Numbered from the stretch's first letter, positions 23,598 through 33,680 are shown. The stretch: DNA of 64,000 nt from Streptomyces sp. Edi2 (GCF_040253635.1 NZ_JBEJGX010000003.1:2728001-2792000); one strand, 5' to 3'. Notes: generated by a model not told the origin, from the letters alone. A program made the numbers and translations.

Positions 23598-24345
23598 GTG
23601 GAGCGAGGTAGACGCCTGGTCGACTCCGACCGGGTGTGGGCCCAGGAGAACGGAGAGCCCGTTCACCGACTGGGTGTCACGCCACTTCAAGCGCCTCGTG
23701 GAGTTGTCCGGCCTGCCCCCGGTTCGGCTTCACGGCCTCCGGCGCATCTCCGCGTCGCTGTCCCTGCTCGCCGGGACCGACATCAAGGTCGTACAGGAGC
23801 GGCTGGGGCACTCCTCCCGGCAGATCACCTCCGACACCTACACCAGCGTGGTGCCCGAGATGATGCGCACCGAGGCAGAGTCCATCGCTTCTGTCGTGCC
23901 TCGCATTGTGGTGTATGACGTCCACCGCGAGCTGGAGATCCCCGAAGGAGCGTTCCACGACAGTGTCGTCATCGTTTTCACCCGCTGCTGGCGAGACGAC
24001 GCCGGCACCTGGACGGTCGAAGCAAGGACGGCTCCCGAGACCCCTGCGCTCGGACAGATCAGTACGCCTGGAGGCAGCCAGGACCAGGCCACGTTCGCCG
24101 CACTGCAATGGATTCGCGAGCACTGTGCCGACCGTGGCTGGGACGGGATGCGCATCGAAAACCTGAGCGACCACTACCCGGAGGAGCTGCGCCCGTTCAA
24201 CGCCCTGCTCCGCTTCACCATCGTCAGGCCGGAGGAGCCGGACGTTGCCAAGTGGTGCCCACTGTCCGCGCCCTCTGACGGCCACACAGGGAGCACGCGG
24301 CCTCGTGCCGGCGGTCGGCCGAAGCGGTCCAAGAAGGCTGTGTGA
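23598..24345 (+). pseudogene. Integrase C-terminal fragment fused to an unknown segment
   Basis: VDSDRVWAQENGEP, then after a frameshift WVSRHFKRLVELSGLPPVRL, HGLRRISASLSLLAGTDI and VVQERLGHSSRQITSDTYT form the catalytic C-terminus of a tyrosine integrase. The H-x2-R box, LGHSS and the Tyr of DTYTSVVP are present; the usual HDLRH reads HGLRR. The reading frame does not stop after VVPR but continues for about 145 residues (VYDVHRELEIPEGAFHDSVV ... IREHCADRGWDGMRIENLSD) with no recognised domain, then a basic tail. The N-terminal half of the integrase is missing. It lies 150 bases from the CAU tRNA gene, as expected for a tRNA-targeting element. Confidence 0.7.
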
Positions 24346-24415
24346 GCGCCTGCGGGCCACCGCAACGCCATCCGGGCCACTGTAGGGCCACTGGATCTTG
24401 GTCTGAACGGCTGAA

Positions 24416-24447
24416 CGGGGGCCACCGCGCTGTGGCGGTGGCCCCCG
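24416..24447. terminator. 13-bp perfect hairpin
   Basis: CGGGGGCCACCGC (24416-24428) pairs exactly with 24435-24447 around a 6-base loop. A short TTC and later TTT stretch follow on the plus strand. It separates the integrase-derived frame from the tRNA gene read towards it and may terminate in both directions. Confidence 0.65.
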
Positions 24448-24495
24448 TTCTGACGTTTCCCCAGGTAGAAAGGGGCTTCGCCCTGGGTGCTGCGG

Positions 24496-24569
24496 TGGGG
24501 CGGGTGGGACTCGAACCCACGGCCGACGGATTATGAGTCCGCTGCTCTAACCGGCTGAGCTACCGCCCC
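24496..24569 (-). tRNA. tRNA with CAU anticodon (Met or lysidine-modified Ile)
   Basis: A 74-base cloverleaf: acceptor GGGGCGG paired with CCGCCCC, D-arm GCTC-AGCCGGTTAGA-GC, anticodon loop CTCATAA, T-arm GTGGG-TTCGAGT-CCCAC and discriminator A. CCA is not encoded. The CAU anticodon fits elongator methionine tRNA or the Ile2 species whose C34 is modified; the sequence alone does not decide. Its 3' part is the probable attachment site of the degraded island to its left. Confidence 0.92.
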
Positions 24570-24712
24570 CCACGGCGCGTCGCGCACATTTGTGCGCGCC
24601 GTCTGCCGCAGCATAGCCGCTCATACGATCTGTTGCCCGTGAGGGCTGCCGTCGCGCGACCTCGCACGCCCAAGAGGACTTCGATCACGGGTCGTTCGGT
24701 TCCACGGCACAA

Positions 24713-24737
24713 GAAAAAGGACCCCTTCCGGGGTCCT
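24713..24737 (-). terminator. Rho-independent terminator of the tRNA-Asn pair
   Basis: On the minus strand AGGACCCC, loop GGAA and GGGGTCCT are followed by TTTTT. It is placed about 10 bases after the 3' end of the downstream tRNA-Asn gene, a textbook intrinsic terminator. Confidence 0.9.
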
Positions 24738-24747
24738 CTTCTCTCTG

Positions 24748-24820
24748 CTCCCCCGACTGGACTCGAACCAGTAACCCTCCGGTTAACAGCCGAATGCTCT
24801 GCCAATTGAGCTACAGGGGA
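24748..24820 (-). tRNA. tRNA-Asn(GTT), downstream copy
   Basis: A 73-base cloverleaf with anticodon loop CTGTTAA (GUU, asparagine), acceptor TCCCCTG/CGGGGGA, T-loop TTCGAGT and discriminator G; no encoded CCA. It differs from the copy at 24826-24898 mainly in the anticodon-stem and variable region (CGGAGGG against CGGCAGG). The two are five bases apart and end at a shared terminator. Confidence 0.95.
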
Positions 24821-24825
24821 CCGAG

Positions 24826-24898
24826 CTCCCCCGACTGGACTCGAACCAGTAACCTGCCGGTTAACAGCCGGCTGCTCTGCCAATTGAGCTACAGGGGA
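24826..24898 (-). tRNA. tRNA-Asn(GTT), upstream copy
   Basis: A 73-base cloverleaf with GUU anticodon, same acceptor and T-arm as its neighbour, and a fully paired CCGGC/GCCGG anticodon stem region. Tandem tRNA-Asn genes are probably processed from one precursor. The 219 bases up to the next gene (24899-25117) contain the promoter region but no gene. Confidence 0.95.
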
Positions 24899-25117
24899 TT
24901 GCTCTGTGTGCCTCGAATGCACCGCAGTCCGGGGCTCCGGACGGCGCGCGTTCGCTGCGACACATACATTAGCGCAAGCAGGGGGGTGCTCCGCCAATCG
25001 GTATCGCCTCAGGTCACCTCGGGTGATCTCCGGCCCCGGAGGGTAGGCGCGCGTCACAGCCAGACGCTCGGGTGCGCACCGGCACCGGAGGGGTCCGACG
25101 AGAGGAAGGGTGGAGCA

Positions 25118-25417
25118 ATGCGCTACCGGCTCACGTTCATCGCGGGACTGGCCACGGGGTATGTGCTCGGCGCACGGGCCGGCCGGGAACGGTACGAGCA
25201 GCTCCGCAAGGCCGCCCAGCGGATCTCGCAGAATCCGGCGGTCCGGAACACCGCGGAGTCCGCCGCGCTGACCGGCCGCGACGCGGCGTCGAAGGCGTTC
25301 GGGACGGTGTCGGCCAAGGTCGGCGACCGGCTGCCGGGCTCGGTCGGCGCGCGGGTCCGCTCGCTGCGCGAGCAGCGTTCCCCCGACGAGGACGACTGGG
25401 GCACCAGCAATACCTGA
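25118..25417 (+). CDS. Small YtxH-like membrane-associated protein
   Basis: A 99-residue protein beginning MRYRLTFIAGLATGYVLGAR, a single hydrophobic segment with a glycine pattern (GLATGYVLGARAG) like YtxH-type proteins, followed by an amphipathic, basic and Ala-rich helix region (RERYEQLRKAAQRISQNPAV) and a short acidic tail. It is probably a bitopic membrane protein; the role is unknown. The ATG at 25118 has GTGGAG upstream, and the long frame preceding it runs through the antisense of the tRNA genes and is not coding. Confidence 0.75.
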   Translation: MRYRLTFIAGLATGYVLGARAGRERYEQLRKAAQRISQNPAVRNTAESAALTGRDAASKAFGTVSAKVGDRLPGSVGARVRSLREQRSPDEDDWGTSNT

Positions 25418-25484
25418 GCCGGGGGCCCCCGGCGGCAAACCCTGACGCTGCTCCTATGCGTCGTATGGGGCATCATCTGGGTGC

Positions 25485-26966
25485 ATGGGGATAGTCGCCG
25501 GATTGGACAGTTCGTCCGAGAGCACACGGATCGTCGTCTGCGATGCGGACACGGGTGCCGTCATCAGGCAGGGGTATGCGCCGCACCCCGTCGAGAAGGG
25601 GCCCGAGGCCGACCCGCAGGCGTGGCTGATCTCACTCGGCGAGGCGGCGGGCCGGGGGCTGCTCGAAGGGGTGCAGGCGATCGGTGTCTCCGCGCAGCCG
25701 CACGGTCTGGTCCCGCTGGACGTCGAGGGCAACCTCGTACGCCCCGCACTGGTGGGCAACGACAAGCGGGCGCAGGGCGCGGCCGCGGAGCTGATCGACG
25801 CGCTGGGCGGGCGCAGCGCGTGGGCGCAGGCCGTCGGGGCGGTGCCGCAGGCGACGCATGCGGTGACGAAGATGCGCTGGCTGGCCCGTACGGAGCCGGC
25901 GCATGCGGCCCGGATCGCGGAGATCATGCAGCCGCACGACTGGCTGGCGTGGCAGCTGCTGGGGCGTCCCGCGCGGCGTACGACGGACCGCGGCGGGGCC
26001 TCGGCGACGGGCTTCTGGTCGGCGGCGACCGAGACCTACCGGCCGGATCTGGTGGAGCTGGCGCTGGGCCATCAGGTGCGGCTGCCGGAGGTGCTGAGCC
26101 CGTCGGGGACGGCCGGGTTCACCCCGGAGGGGCTGCTGATCTCGGCGGGTACGGGCGAGACGATGGCGGCGGCCTTCGGGCTCGGTGTCGGGGAGGGTGA
26201 CGCCGTGGTGTCGCTGGGCGCTTCGGGGTCGGTGTTCGGGATCCATCACGAGGCGCTGGCCGACCCGACCGGGACGATCAGCTCGTTCGCGGACGCGACC
26301 GGCCGCCACCTGCCCGTCGTGCACACCAGCAATGCCGTGCGGGTGCTGCGCGGCGCGGCGGAGATGCTGGGGACGGATCTGGAGGGTCTGTCCGAGCTGG
26401 CGCTGAAGTCCTCGCCCGGCGCGTACGGCATGGTGCTGCTGCCGTATCTGGAGGGCGAGCGGACGCCGCATCTGCCGCATACCGCCGGGTCGTTGCACGG
26501 GATGCGCCGGGAGAGCATGAAGCCGGAGCACATGGCGCGGGCGGCCGTGGAGGGCATGCTCTGCGGGCTGGCGGACGCGCTGGATGTGCTGCGCGGGCGG
26601 GGCGTGGCGGTGCGCCGGGTGTTCCTGCTGGGTGCGGCTGCCGAGCTGGGTGCCGTGCAGGCGGTGGCGCCGGGGCTGTTCGGGGTGCCGGTCGTGGTGC
26701 CGCAGCCGGCCGATTACGCGGCGCTGGGTGCGGCGCGGCAGGCGGCCTGGGCATGGGGGGTGGCACACGGCACGCTCACCCCGGCTCCCGGGGCGGAGGC
26801 GGGCGCGGGCGGCGGGGCCGCATGGGTCGATCCGCCGCAGTGGCCGGCCGCCGCGAGCCAGGTCTTCGAGCCCGGTGAGGAACTGCCGGTCGGGCAGGCC
26901 GTGCGCCAGCAGTACACGACGGTGCGCGACGAGATCCATCCCGGGGCGTTCCAGCGGTCGGCGTGA
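25485..26966 (+). CDS. xylB: FGGY-family carbohydrate kinase (xylulokinase-like)
   Basis: A 493-residue FGGY kinase, which phosphorylates a sugar or polyol with ATP; length and motifs best fit D-xylulokinase. The N-terminal phosphate-binding strand VAGLDSSSESTRIVVCDADTG, the substrate loop IGVSAQPHGLVPLD, the DRGGASATGFW segment, the second ATPase motif DAVVSLGASGSVFG and LLGAAAELGAVQAVAPGLFG near residue 385 are present. The canonical SGQMHG motif of XylB is replaced by SAQPHG, so substrate specificity could differ. ATG at 25485 directly precedes the fold. It is convergent with the sigma-factor gene across 232 bases in which I see no feature. Confidence 0.85.
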   Translation: MGIVAGLDSSSESTRIVVCDADTGAVIRQGYAPHPVEKGPEADPQAWLISLGEAAGRGLLEGVQAIGVSAQPHGLVPLDVEGNLVRPALVGNDKRAQGAAAELIDALGGRSAWAQAVGAVPQATHAVTKMRWLARTEPAHAARIAEIMQPHDWLAWQLLGRPARRTTDRGGASATGFWSAATETYRPDLVELALGHQVRLPEVLSPSGTAGFTPEGLLISAGTGETMAAAFGLGVGEGDAVVSLGASGSVFGIHHEALADPTGTISSFADATGRHLPVVHTSNAVRVLRGAAEMLGTDLEGLSELALKSSPGAYGMVLLPYLEGERTPHLPHTAGSLHGMRRESMKPEHMARAAVEGMLCGLADALDVLRGRGVAVRRVFLLGAAAELGAVQAVAPGLFGVPVVVPQPADYAALGAARQAAWAWGVAHGTLTPAPGAEAGAGGGAAWVDPPQWPAAASQVFEPGEELPVGQAVRQQYTTVRDEIHPGAFQRSA

Positions 26967-27198
26967 GGCCGGCGGCGGCCCGGTACCCCCGTAGCCCAGT
27001 AGCCCTGATAGCCCTGTAGCCCATCAGCTGCCCGGTGTTCCGGCGGGTCGGCAGGCCGGTGATTCCGCGGCCGGCAGTTCTGTATTCCCTCGGCCCGGCA
27101 TCCGGCGCTCCCCCGGGCCGGCAGCCCGGTGTCCCCGCGGCCCGGGAGGTCGGCGCTCCCGCGGGGAAGTGGCCCCGCGGCCCGCGGCCCCGGTTGCC

Positions 27199-28578
<1,380 letters not shown>

Positions 28579-28682
28579 CGCTTCTCAGTGTGGAGTACGA
28601 CACACCCCCGCCACGAGGGGCGTGCGACCACTTTTTGAGTCCGGTCCGTGACCGGACGGCTACCGCGGGGAGTGTCCGGGGG

Positions 28683-28815
28683 TGTTAGGAGGCCCCTCAG
28701 GGTGCTCTAAAGGGGTCACTCCGGACGCCCCGGAGGCGCCGGAACCCAAAGGCCCCGGACGCCCCGGACGCGCCGGATACCCGGACGCCCCGGACGCCCC
28801 CCCCGAGAGGACGTT
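28683..28815. repeat. CGGACGCCC-rich tandem spacer
   Basis: Nine-base CGGACGCCC-like units recur in near-tandem fashion from about 28722 to 28800 between the dnaG stop codon and the sigma-factor gene. No classical terminator was found; the spacer has no gene. Confidence 0.65.
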
Positions 28816-30732
28816 CTACAAGGCGGCGTAGCCGCGTTCGCGCAGGGACTGGCCGTACTGCTGGAGGACCCAGAGTTCGTTCTGTACGGCGGCGAGGTGT
28901 TCGGGGTCGGCGCGGGGGCCGAGGCGTTGGAGGGTGCCGCGGATTTCGGTGACGCGATGGTTGACGGCGGCGAGGCGGACGGCGACCAACTGGACGCCGG
29001 CGTAGGCCTCGTCGGGGTCGCGGCGGGTGTGCAGCGGTTCGACGGCGAGCTCGGTGACCATGGCGCGGACGGTGTCGTCGGGGGCGGCCTCCCGCACCCG
29101 GGGGACGTACGCGCTGTCGGCGGCGCCCGCCGAGGCGCCGCCGGCGGCCTCGATGCACTGGCGGACCACGGCGTAGGGCGGGGCGGTGAACTCGTCGGCA
29201 CCGTAGGCGTCGAAGGCCGGGGAGACCAGGTCGGGGCGCTGCAGCGCGAGCTTCAGCAGCTCTCGCTCGACGCGGTGGGCGGGGCTGCGGAGGTTGAGCG
29301 CCGGGCCGCGCGGACCGGGCGCGGGGCGGGCCTGCTCGGTGGCCGGGGGCTGGCCCCGGCGCTGCTGACGGCCCTGGTCGGGGCCGCCGTCGCGGCCGCG
29401 CTCACGGGCCCAGCGGGCGAGCTGGCTGACGCGCTTGACCACGAACTGGGTGTCCAGGATGCCGAGCATGCCGGCGAGCTGGACGGCGGATTCGTGCTGG
29501 ATGGAGCTGTTCTTGATGTTCGCGACGATGGGGGCGGCCTCGTCGAGGGCGGCGGCGCGGCCGACGGTGGTGTCGAGGTTGTGCCGCGAGACGACATGGC
29601 GCAGCGCGAACTCGAAGAGCGGGGTGCGCGCCTCGACGAGGTCGGCGACGGCCGCATCGCCCTTGGCGAGCCGCAGGTCGCAGGGGTCCATGCCGCCGGG
29701 GGTGATCGCGATGGAGGTCTCGGCGGCGAACTTCTGGTCGTCCTCGAAGGCGCGCAGGGCGGCCTTCTGGCCCGCGGCGTCGCCGTCGAAGGTGAAGACG
29801 ACCTCGGAGCCGGCGTTGTCCATCAGGAGGCGGCGGAGGATCTTGATGTGGCCCTCGCCGAAGGCCGTGCCGCTGGTGGCGATGGCGGTGGTGACACCGG
29901 CCAGATGGCAGGCCATGACGTCCGTGTAGCCCTCGACGACGACCGCGCGGTTGGTCTTGGCGATCTCCTTCTTGGCGAGGTCGATGCCGTAGAGGACGTG
30001 GGACTTGCGGTAAATGGGGGTCTCGGGGGTGTTGAGGTACTTGGGGCCGTTGTCGTCGTCACGGAGCTTGCGGGCGCCGAAGCCGACGACCTCGCCGGCG
30101 ATATCGCGGATCGGCCACATCAGGCGGCCGCGGAAGCGGTCGATGGGGCCGCGGCGGCCCTCCTGGGCGAGGCCGGCGAGCACCAGCTCCTGGTCGCTGA
30201 AGCGGCGGCCGCGCAGGAAGCGGGTGAGGTGGTCCCAGCCGGCCGGGCTGTAGCCGACGCCGAAGTGCTGGGCGGCGGCCTGGTCGAAGCCGCGCTCGGC
30301 GAGGAACTTGCGGGCGATCTCGGCCTCGGGGCTGTCGAGCTGCTCGACGTAGAACTGGGCGGCGGCTTTGTGGGCCTCCACCAGGCGGGTGCGCTCGCCC
30401 TGCTGGCGGCCGGGGGTGTAGCCGCCTTCCTCGTAGCGCAGGGTGATGCCGGCCTGGGAGGCCAGCCGCTCGATGGTCTCGGCGAAGGAGAGGTGGTCGA
30501 GCTTCATGATGAAGTCGACGGTGTCGCCGCCCTCCTGGCAGCCGAAGCAGTGGTAGAGCCCCTTGGCCGGGCTGACGTGGAAGGACGGGGACTTCTCGTC
30601 GTGGAAGGGGCACAAGCCCTTGAGGTTGCCGCCGCCAGCGTTGCGGAGCTGGAGATATTCGGACACGACGGCGTCGATCGGGACCGCGTCCCGTACCGCC
30701 TTCACATCGTCATCGTTGATCCTGCCTGCCAC
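28816..30732 (-). CDS. dnaG: DNA primase
   Basis: A 638-residue replicative primase that makes RNA primers at the fork. The CHC2-type zinc finger is intact (C41, H44, C62, C65 in CPFHDEKSPSFHVS ... YHCFGC). The catalytic core follows, with the TOPRIM acidic motifs VVVEGYTDVMACH and VVFTFDGDAAGQKA, and a C-terminal DnaB-interaction domain (from about residue 490). ATG at 30730-30732 matches the family start MAGRINDDDVKAVRDA. It lies upstream of the sigma-factor gene on the same strand, echoing the ancestral dnaG-rpoD association, but the 237-base gap with CGGACGCCC repeats suggests separate promoters. Confidence 0.97.
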   Translation of the reverse strand: MAGRINDDDVKAVRDAVPIDAVVSEYLQLRNAGGGNLKGLCPFHDEKSPSFHVSPAKGLYHCFGCQEGGDTVDFIMKLDHLSFAETIERLASQAGITLRYEEGGYTPGRQQGERTRLVEAHKAAAQFYVEQLDSPEAEIARKFLAERGFDQAAAQHFGVGYSPAGWDHLTRFLRGRRFSDQELVLAGLAQEGRRGPIDRFRGRLMWPIRDIAGEVVGFGARKLRDDDNGPKYLNTPETPIYRKSHVLYGIDLAKKEIAKTNRAVVVEGYTDVMACHLAGVTTAIATSGTAFGEGHIKILRRLLMDNAGSEVVFTFDGDAAGQKAALRAFEDDQKFAAETSIAITPGGMDPCDLRLAKGDAAVADLVEARTPLFEFALRHVVSRHNLDTTVGRAAALDEAAPIVANIKNSSIQHESAVQLAGMLGILDTQFVVKRVSQLARWARERGRDGGPDQGRQQRRGQPPATEQARPAPGPRGPALNLRSPAHRVERELLKLALQRPDLVSPAFDAYGADEFTAPPYAVVRQCIEAAGGASAGAADSAYVPRVREAAPDDTVRAMVTELAVEPLHTRRDPDEAYAGVQLVAVRLAAVNHRVTEIRGTLQRLGPRADPEHLAAVQNELWVLQQYGQSLRERGYAAL

Positions 30733-30779
30733 GCGTGAATTCTACGGCCGGGGGCGGACACTCCTGGCCGGGAGGCGGG

Positions 30780-30970
30780 GGCGGATGGCTGGGGGGGGCG
30801 TCGGCGAGTGGCCGATGGGGCGTCGGCAGGCGGCTGGGGAAGCGTGCGCGGGTGGCCGGGAGGCATCGGCGAGTGGCTGGAGGGCGTGCGCGGGTGACCG
30901 GGGGCAGTGGCGGGTGACCGGGGGCGGTGGCGGGTGGCTGGAACCGTCCGCGGGTGGCCGGGAGGCGTCC
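30780..30970. repeat. GTGGCCGGGAGGC/GTGACCGGGGGCG-type imperfect repeats
   Basis: The 338-base spacer upstream of dnaG (30733-31070) is filled from about 30780 with degenerate units around GGCGGGTGACCGGGGGC, with near-exact copies at 30890-30930. The rest of the spacer is the hairpin at 31006. No gene is present. Confidence 0.65.
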
Positions 30971-31005
30971 GCGAGCGCCGACGGCTCCCCCCACCCCCGA
31001 ACCCA

Positions 31006-31052
31006 CCCCCGCCCCCTCCCCCGAAGGGGGAGGAGGGGGGAGGGGGCGGGGG
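31006..31052. terminator. 17-bp perfect GC hairpin
   Basis: CCCCCGCCCCCTCCCCC (31006-31022) pairs with its exact complement at 31036-31052 around a 13-base loop that contains an alternative closer partner GGGGGAGG. It lies 19 bases past the stop codon of the dehydratase gene on the minus strand. The two possible partners may give alternative foldings. Confidence 0.6.
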
Positions 31053-31070
31053 AGCAGCCTCGCCGTTCGC

Positions 31071-32150
31071 TCACCCCAGGAGTTCCCGAAACCGTTCCAC
31101 CCCCACGTTGCCGCCCGAGAGGATGATGCCGACGCGCGGCGGACGGGGGGACCGACCAGGTCGTTCAGGCCGTTCAGGCACCGGGGGAAGGCCGATGTGC
31201 CCGGCGAGGAGGGCGGCCAGGGCGGTGGCGCCGCTGGGCTCGATGACGATCTTGAGGCGTTCGAAGGCCAGCCTCATGGCCGCGCGGATCTCGTCGTCGC
31301 TGACCAGGACGACCGAGTCGAGCAGCCACCGGTTGATGGAGAAGGTCAGCTCGCCGGGGATTTCGGCGGCCTGGCCGTCGGCGATGGTGCGCGGGACGGG
31401 CACGGTGACGCGGTGTCCTGCGGCCAGTGAGCGCCGGGTGTCGTCGCCCGCCTCCGGCTCCACGCCGATCATCCGGATGCCGGGGACCAGGGCGGTCGCG
31501 GCGGTGGCGGCGCCGGCCATCAGCCCGCCCCCGCCGACCGGGACGAGCAGGGCGTCGAGCGGTCCGGTCTCCTCGATCAGTTCCAGGGCGGCGGTGCCCT
31601 GGCCCGCGATGATGTGCGGATGCTCGTACGGCGGGATCAGGACGAGGCCGCGCTCCTCGGCGATCTTGCGGCCGAGGGCGACGCGGTCCTCGGTGTACCT
31701 GTCGTAGGTGATGATCTCGGCGCCGTATCCGGCGGTGGCGTCCTTCTTGGACGCCGGGACGTCCTCGGGCATCACGATGACGGCGTGGCTGCCCAGCTCC
31801 CGGGCGGCGAGGGCGACGGCCTGGGCGTGGTTGCCGGAGGAGTAGGCGGCGACCCCGCGGGCCAGTTGCTGCGGGGAGAGCCGGGAGAGGGCGTTGTAGG
31901 CGCCGCGGAACTTGAAGGCGCCGACCCGCTGGAAGTTCTCGCACTTGAGGTGGACCTCAGCACCGGTCAGCGCGTCGAGGGTGCGGGAGCGCAGGACCGG
32001 TGTGCGGTGGGCCACGCCTGCCAGCCGCCGGGCGGCGTCCCGGACGTCGTCGAAGGTGACGGCCGGGACGCCGGCGCCGCTGGAGCCGGGGCCGGAACCA
32101 GAGAAGGAGCCGGAGCCGGAGCCGGTGGAACCATGCGGGTTCTGCGTCAT
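31071..32150 (-). CDS. PLP-dependent threonine/serine dehydratase-like enzyme
   Basis: A 359-residue fold-type II PLP enzyme. The Schiff-base lysine lies in FKFRGAYNAL (about 79-88), with SSGNHAQAVALAAR (about 105-118) and the phosphate-binding VPVGGGGLMAG (about 205-215) and a C-terminal ILSGGNVGVERF. This matches catabolic threonine dehydratase or threo-hydroxyaspartate/serine racemase-like members without an ACT domain, so isoleucine feedback is not expected. The first 28 residues are Ser/Gly-rich and atypical. ATG at 32148-32150 is used; a start nearer VTFDDVRDAARRL is possible. It follows the ferredoxin-reductase-like gene by 9 bases on the same strand, so co-transcription is likely. Confidence 0.85.
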   Translation of the reverse strand: MTQNPHGSTGSGSGSFSGSGPGSSGAGVPAVTFDDVRDAARRLAGVAHRTPVLRSRTLDALTGAEVHLKCENFQRVGAFKFRGAYNALSRLSPQQLARGVAAYSSGNHAQAVALAARELGSHAVIVMPEDVPASKKDATAGYGAEIITYDRYTEDRVALGRKIAEERGLVLIPPYEHPHIIAGQGTAALELIEETGPLDALLVPVGGGGLMAGAATAATALVPGIRMIGVEPEAGDDTRRSLAAGHRVTVPVPRTIADGQAAEIPGELTFSINRWLLDSVVLVSDDEIRAAMRLAFERLKIVIEPSGATALAALLAGHIGLPPVPERPERPGRSPRPPRVGIILSGGNVGVERFRELLG

Positions 32151-32159
32151 ACGCGCACG

Positions 32160-33425
32160 CTACGGGAGCAGCGAGGCCAGTGGAACCTCCGGATCGGCCA
32201 GTGCCTCGGGCCGCAACCGCGCCCCGCCGCGGATCAGTTGCTGGATGGATTCGGCGACGTCCCAGACGTTGACGTTCATCCCCGCGAGCAGCCGTCCGTC
32301 CGCGCCGAGCCAGAAGGCGATGAACTCCCGCTTGGCGACGTCGCCGCGGCAGACGACCTGCTCGTAGGAGCCGGGCGGGGCGTAGCCGGAGTACTCCATG
32401 CCGATGTCGTACTGGTCGGAGAAGAAGTACGGGATGCGGTCGTAGCTGATGTCCTGGCCGAGCATGGCGCGCGCGGCGGCCGGGCCGCCGTTGAGGGCGT
32501 TGGCCCAGTGCTCGACCCGCAACCGGGTGTCCAGCAGCGGGTGATCGGCGGCGGCCACGTCCCCGGCGGCGTAGATGAACGGGTCGGAGGTGCGCAGCGC
32601 CGCGTCGACGGCCACCCCGCCGCCGGCCTCCGGGTCGGCGAGGTCCAGCCCGGCCTGTTCGGCGAGCGCGGTGCGCGGCGCGGCACCGATCGCGGCGAGC
32701 ACGTCGTGGGCGGGGTGCTCCTCGCCGTCGTCGGTGCGCACCGCGAGCACCACGCCGTCCTGCCCGACGATCTCGGTGAAGCGGGCGCCGAAGTGGAAAC
32801 GGACGCCGTGTTCGCGGTGCAGATCGGTGAACAGGCCGCCGAGTTCGGGGCCCAGGATGCCGTGCAGCGGGGTCGGCGCGGCCTCGACGATGGTCACCTC
32901 GGCGCCGTAGGAGCGGGCCGCCGCGGCGACCTCCAGGCCGACCCAGCCGGCGCCGGCGATGACCAGATGGCCGTTGTCCCGGCCGAGGGAGGCCAGCACG
33001 CCGCGCAGCCGTTCGGCGTGGGCGAGGCGGCGCAGGTGGTGCACGCCGGCCAGGCCGGTGCCGGGGATGTGCAGGCGGCGGGGTTCGGCGCCGGTGGCCA
33101 GCAGCAGCTTGTCGTAGGCGATCAGGGTGCCGTCGCCGAGGCGGACGGTTTTGGCCTCGGGGTCGAGGTGGACGGCGGGCTGGCCCAGATGCAGTTCGAT
33201 GTGCGCCCGGGCGTACCAGGCGGGCTCATGGACGAAAACGCTGTCGCGCTCTTCCTTCCCGAGCAGGAACCCCTTGGAGAGCGGGGGGCGCTCGTACGGG
33301 TGGTCGCGCTCGTCGCAGATGAGGATCACCCGGCCGGTGAATCCCTCCGCGCGGAGAGTCTCCGCGGCCTTTGCGCCGGCCAGGCCACCCCCGACGATGA
33401 CGAACGTCTGGTGTGCGTCGACCAC
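32160..33425 (-). CDS. FAD-dependent ferredoxin/rubredoxin-type reductase
   Basis: A 421-residue two-dinucleotide-binding-domain flavoprotein. FAD motif VIVGGGLAGAKAAETL (9-24), ERPPLSKGFL typical of ferredoxin reductases of the BphA4/PdR family, the NAD motif VIAGAGWVGLEVAAAA (about 151-166) and the second FAD motif FIYAAGDVAA (about 283-292) are present, with a C-terminal reductase domain (YFFSDQYDIGMEYSGYA). It should pass electrons from NAD(P)H to a ferredoxin serving a P450 or dioxygenase; no ferredoxin gene is adjacent. The GTG start has GAGGAGGAAG upstream. It lies 9 bases before the dehydratase gene. Confidence 0.9.
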   Translation of the reverse strand: MVDAHQTFVIVGGGLAGAKAAETLRAEGFTGRVILICDERDHPYERPPLSKGFLLGKEERDSVFVHEPAWYARAHIELHLGQPAVHLDPEAKTVRLGDGTLIAYDKLLLATGAEPRRLHIPGTGLAGVHHLRRLAHAERLRGVLASLGRDNGHLVIAGAGWVGLEVAAAARSYGAEVTIVEAAPTPLHGILGPELGGLFTDLHREHGVRFHFGARFTEIVGQDGVVLAVRTDDGEEHPAHDVLAAIGAAPRTALAEQAGLDLADPEAGGGVAVDAALRTSDPFIYAAGDVAAADHPLLDTRLRVEHWANALNGGPAAARAMLGQDISYDRIPYFFSDQYDIGMEYSGYAPPGSYEQVVCRGDVAKREFIAFWLGADGRLLAGMNVNVWDVAESIQQLIRGGARLRPEALADPEVPLASLLP

Positions 33426-33565
33426 TTGTCTTCCTCCTCGTTGCGGTGCCGTACGTCCGCGTCCGCGTCCGTAAACGCCCCCCTGTGTGCCCCCGGCCTG
33501 CTCTCCCCGGGTTTCTCTCCCCCGGCCTGCTCTCCCTCGTTGATGCCCTCGGTGCCGCAGGGGTT

Positions 33566-33585
33566 CCCGTTCACCGGTGAACGGG
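33566..33585. repeat. 20-bp perfect palindrome
   Basis: CCCGTTCACCGGTGAACGGG is fully self-complementary and is centred at 33575/33576 in the spacer upstream of the reductase gene. It shares GTTCACC/GGTGAAC with the neighbouring tandem repeats. It could be a regulator site or, because it has no loop, only an extrusion-prone palindrome. Confidence 0.65.
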
Positions 33586-33594
33586 GGTGCCGGT

Positions 33595-33680
33595 GCGGCG
33601 GCGCGCCGGTGAACCGGGGTCCTCGGGCGCCGGTGAACCGGGGTCCTGGCGCGCCGGTGAACCGGGGTGTCCCGTGCGCT
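33595..33680. repeat. Imperfect 27-28-bp repeats GCGCCGGTGAACCGGGGTC
   Basis: Three copies of GCGCCGGTGAACCGGGGTC with 8-9 variable bases between them begin near 33600, 33627 and 33650. They belong to the 441-base repeat-filled spacer 33426-33866, which contains no gene. Confidence 0.7.

Noticed and set aside
28897..30738. 613-codon plus-strand open frame opposite dnaG
   Set aside because: Antisense of a certain primase gene; the translation is low-complexity and shows no domain.
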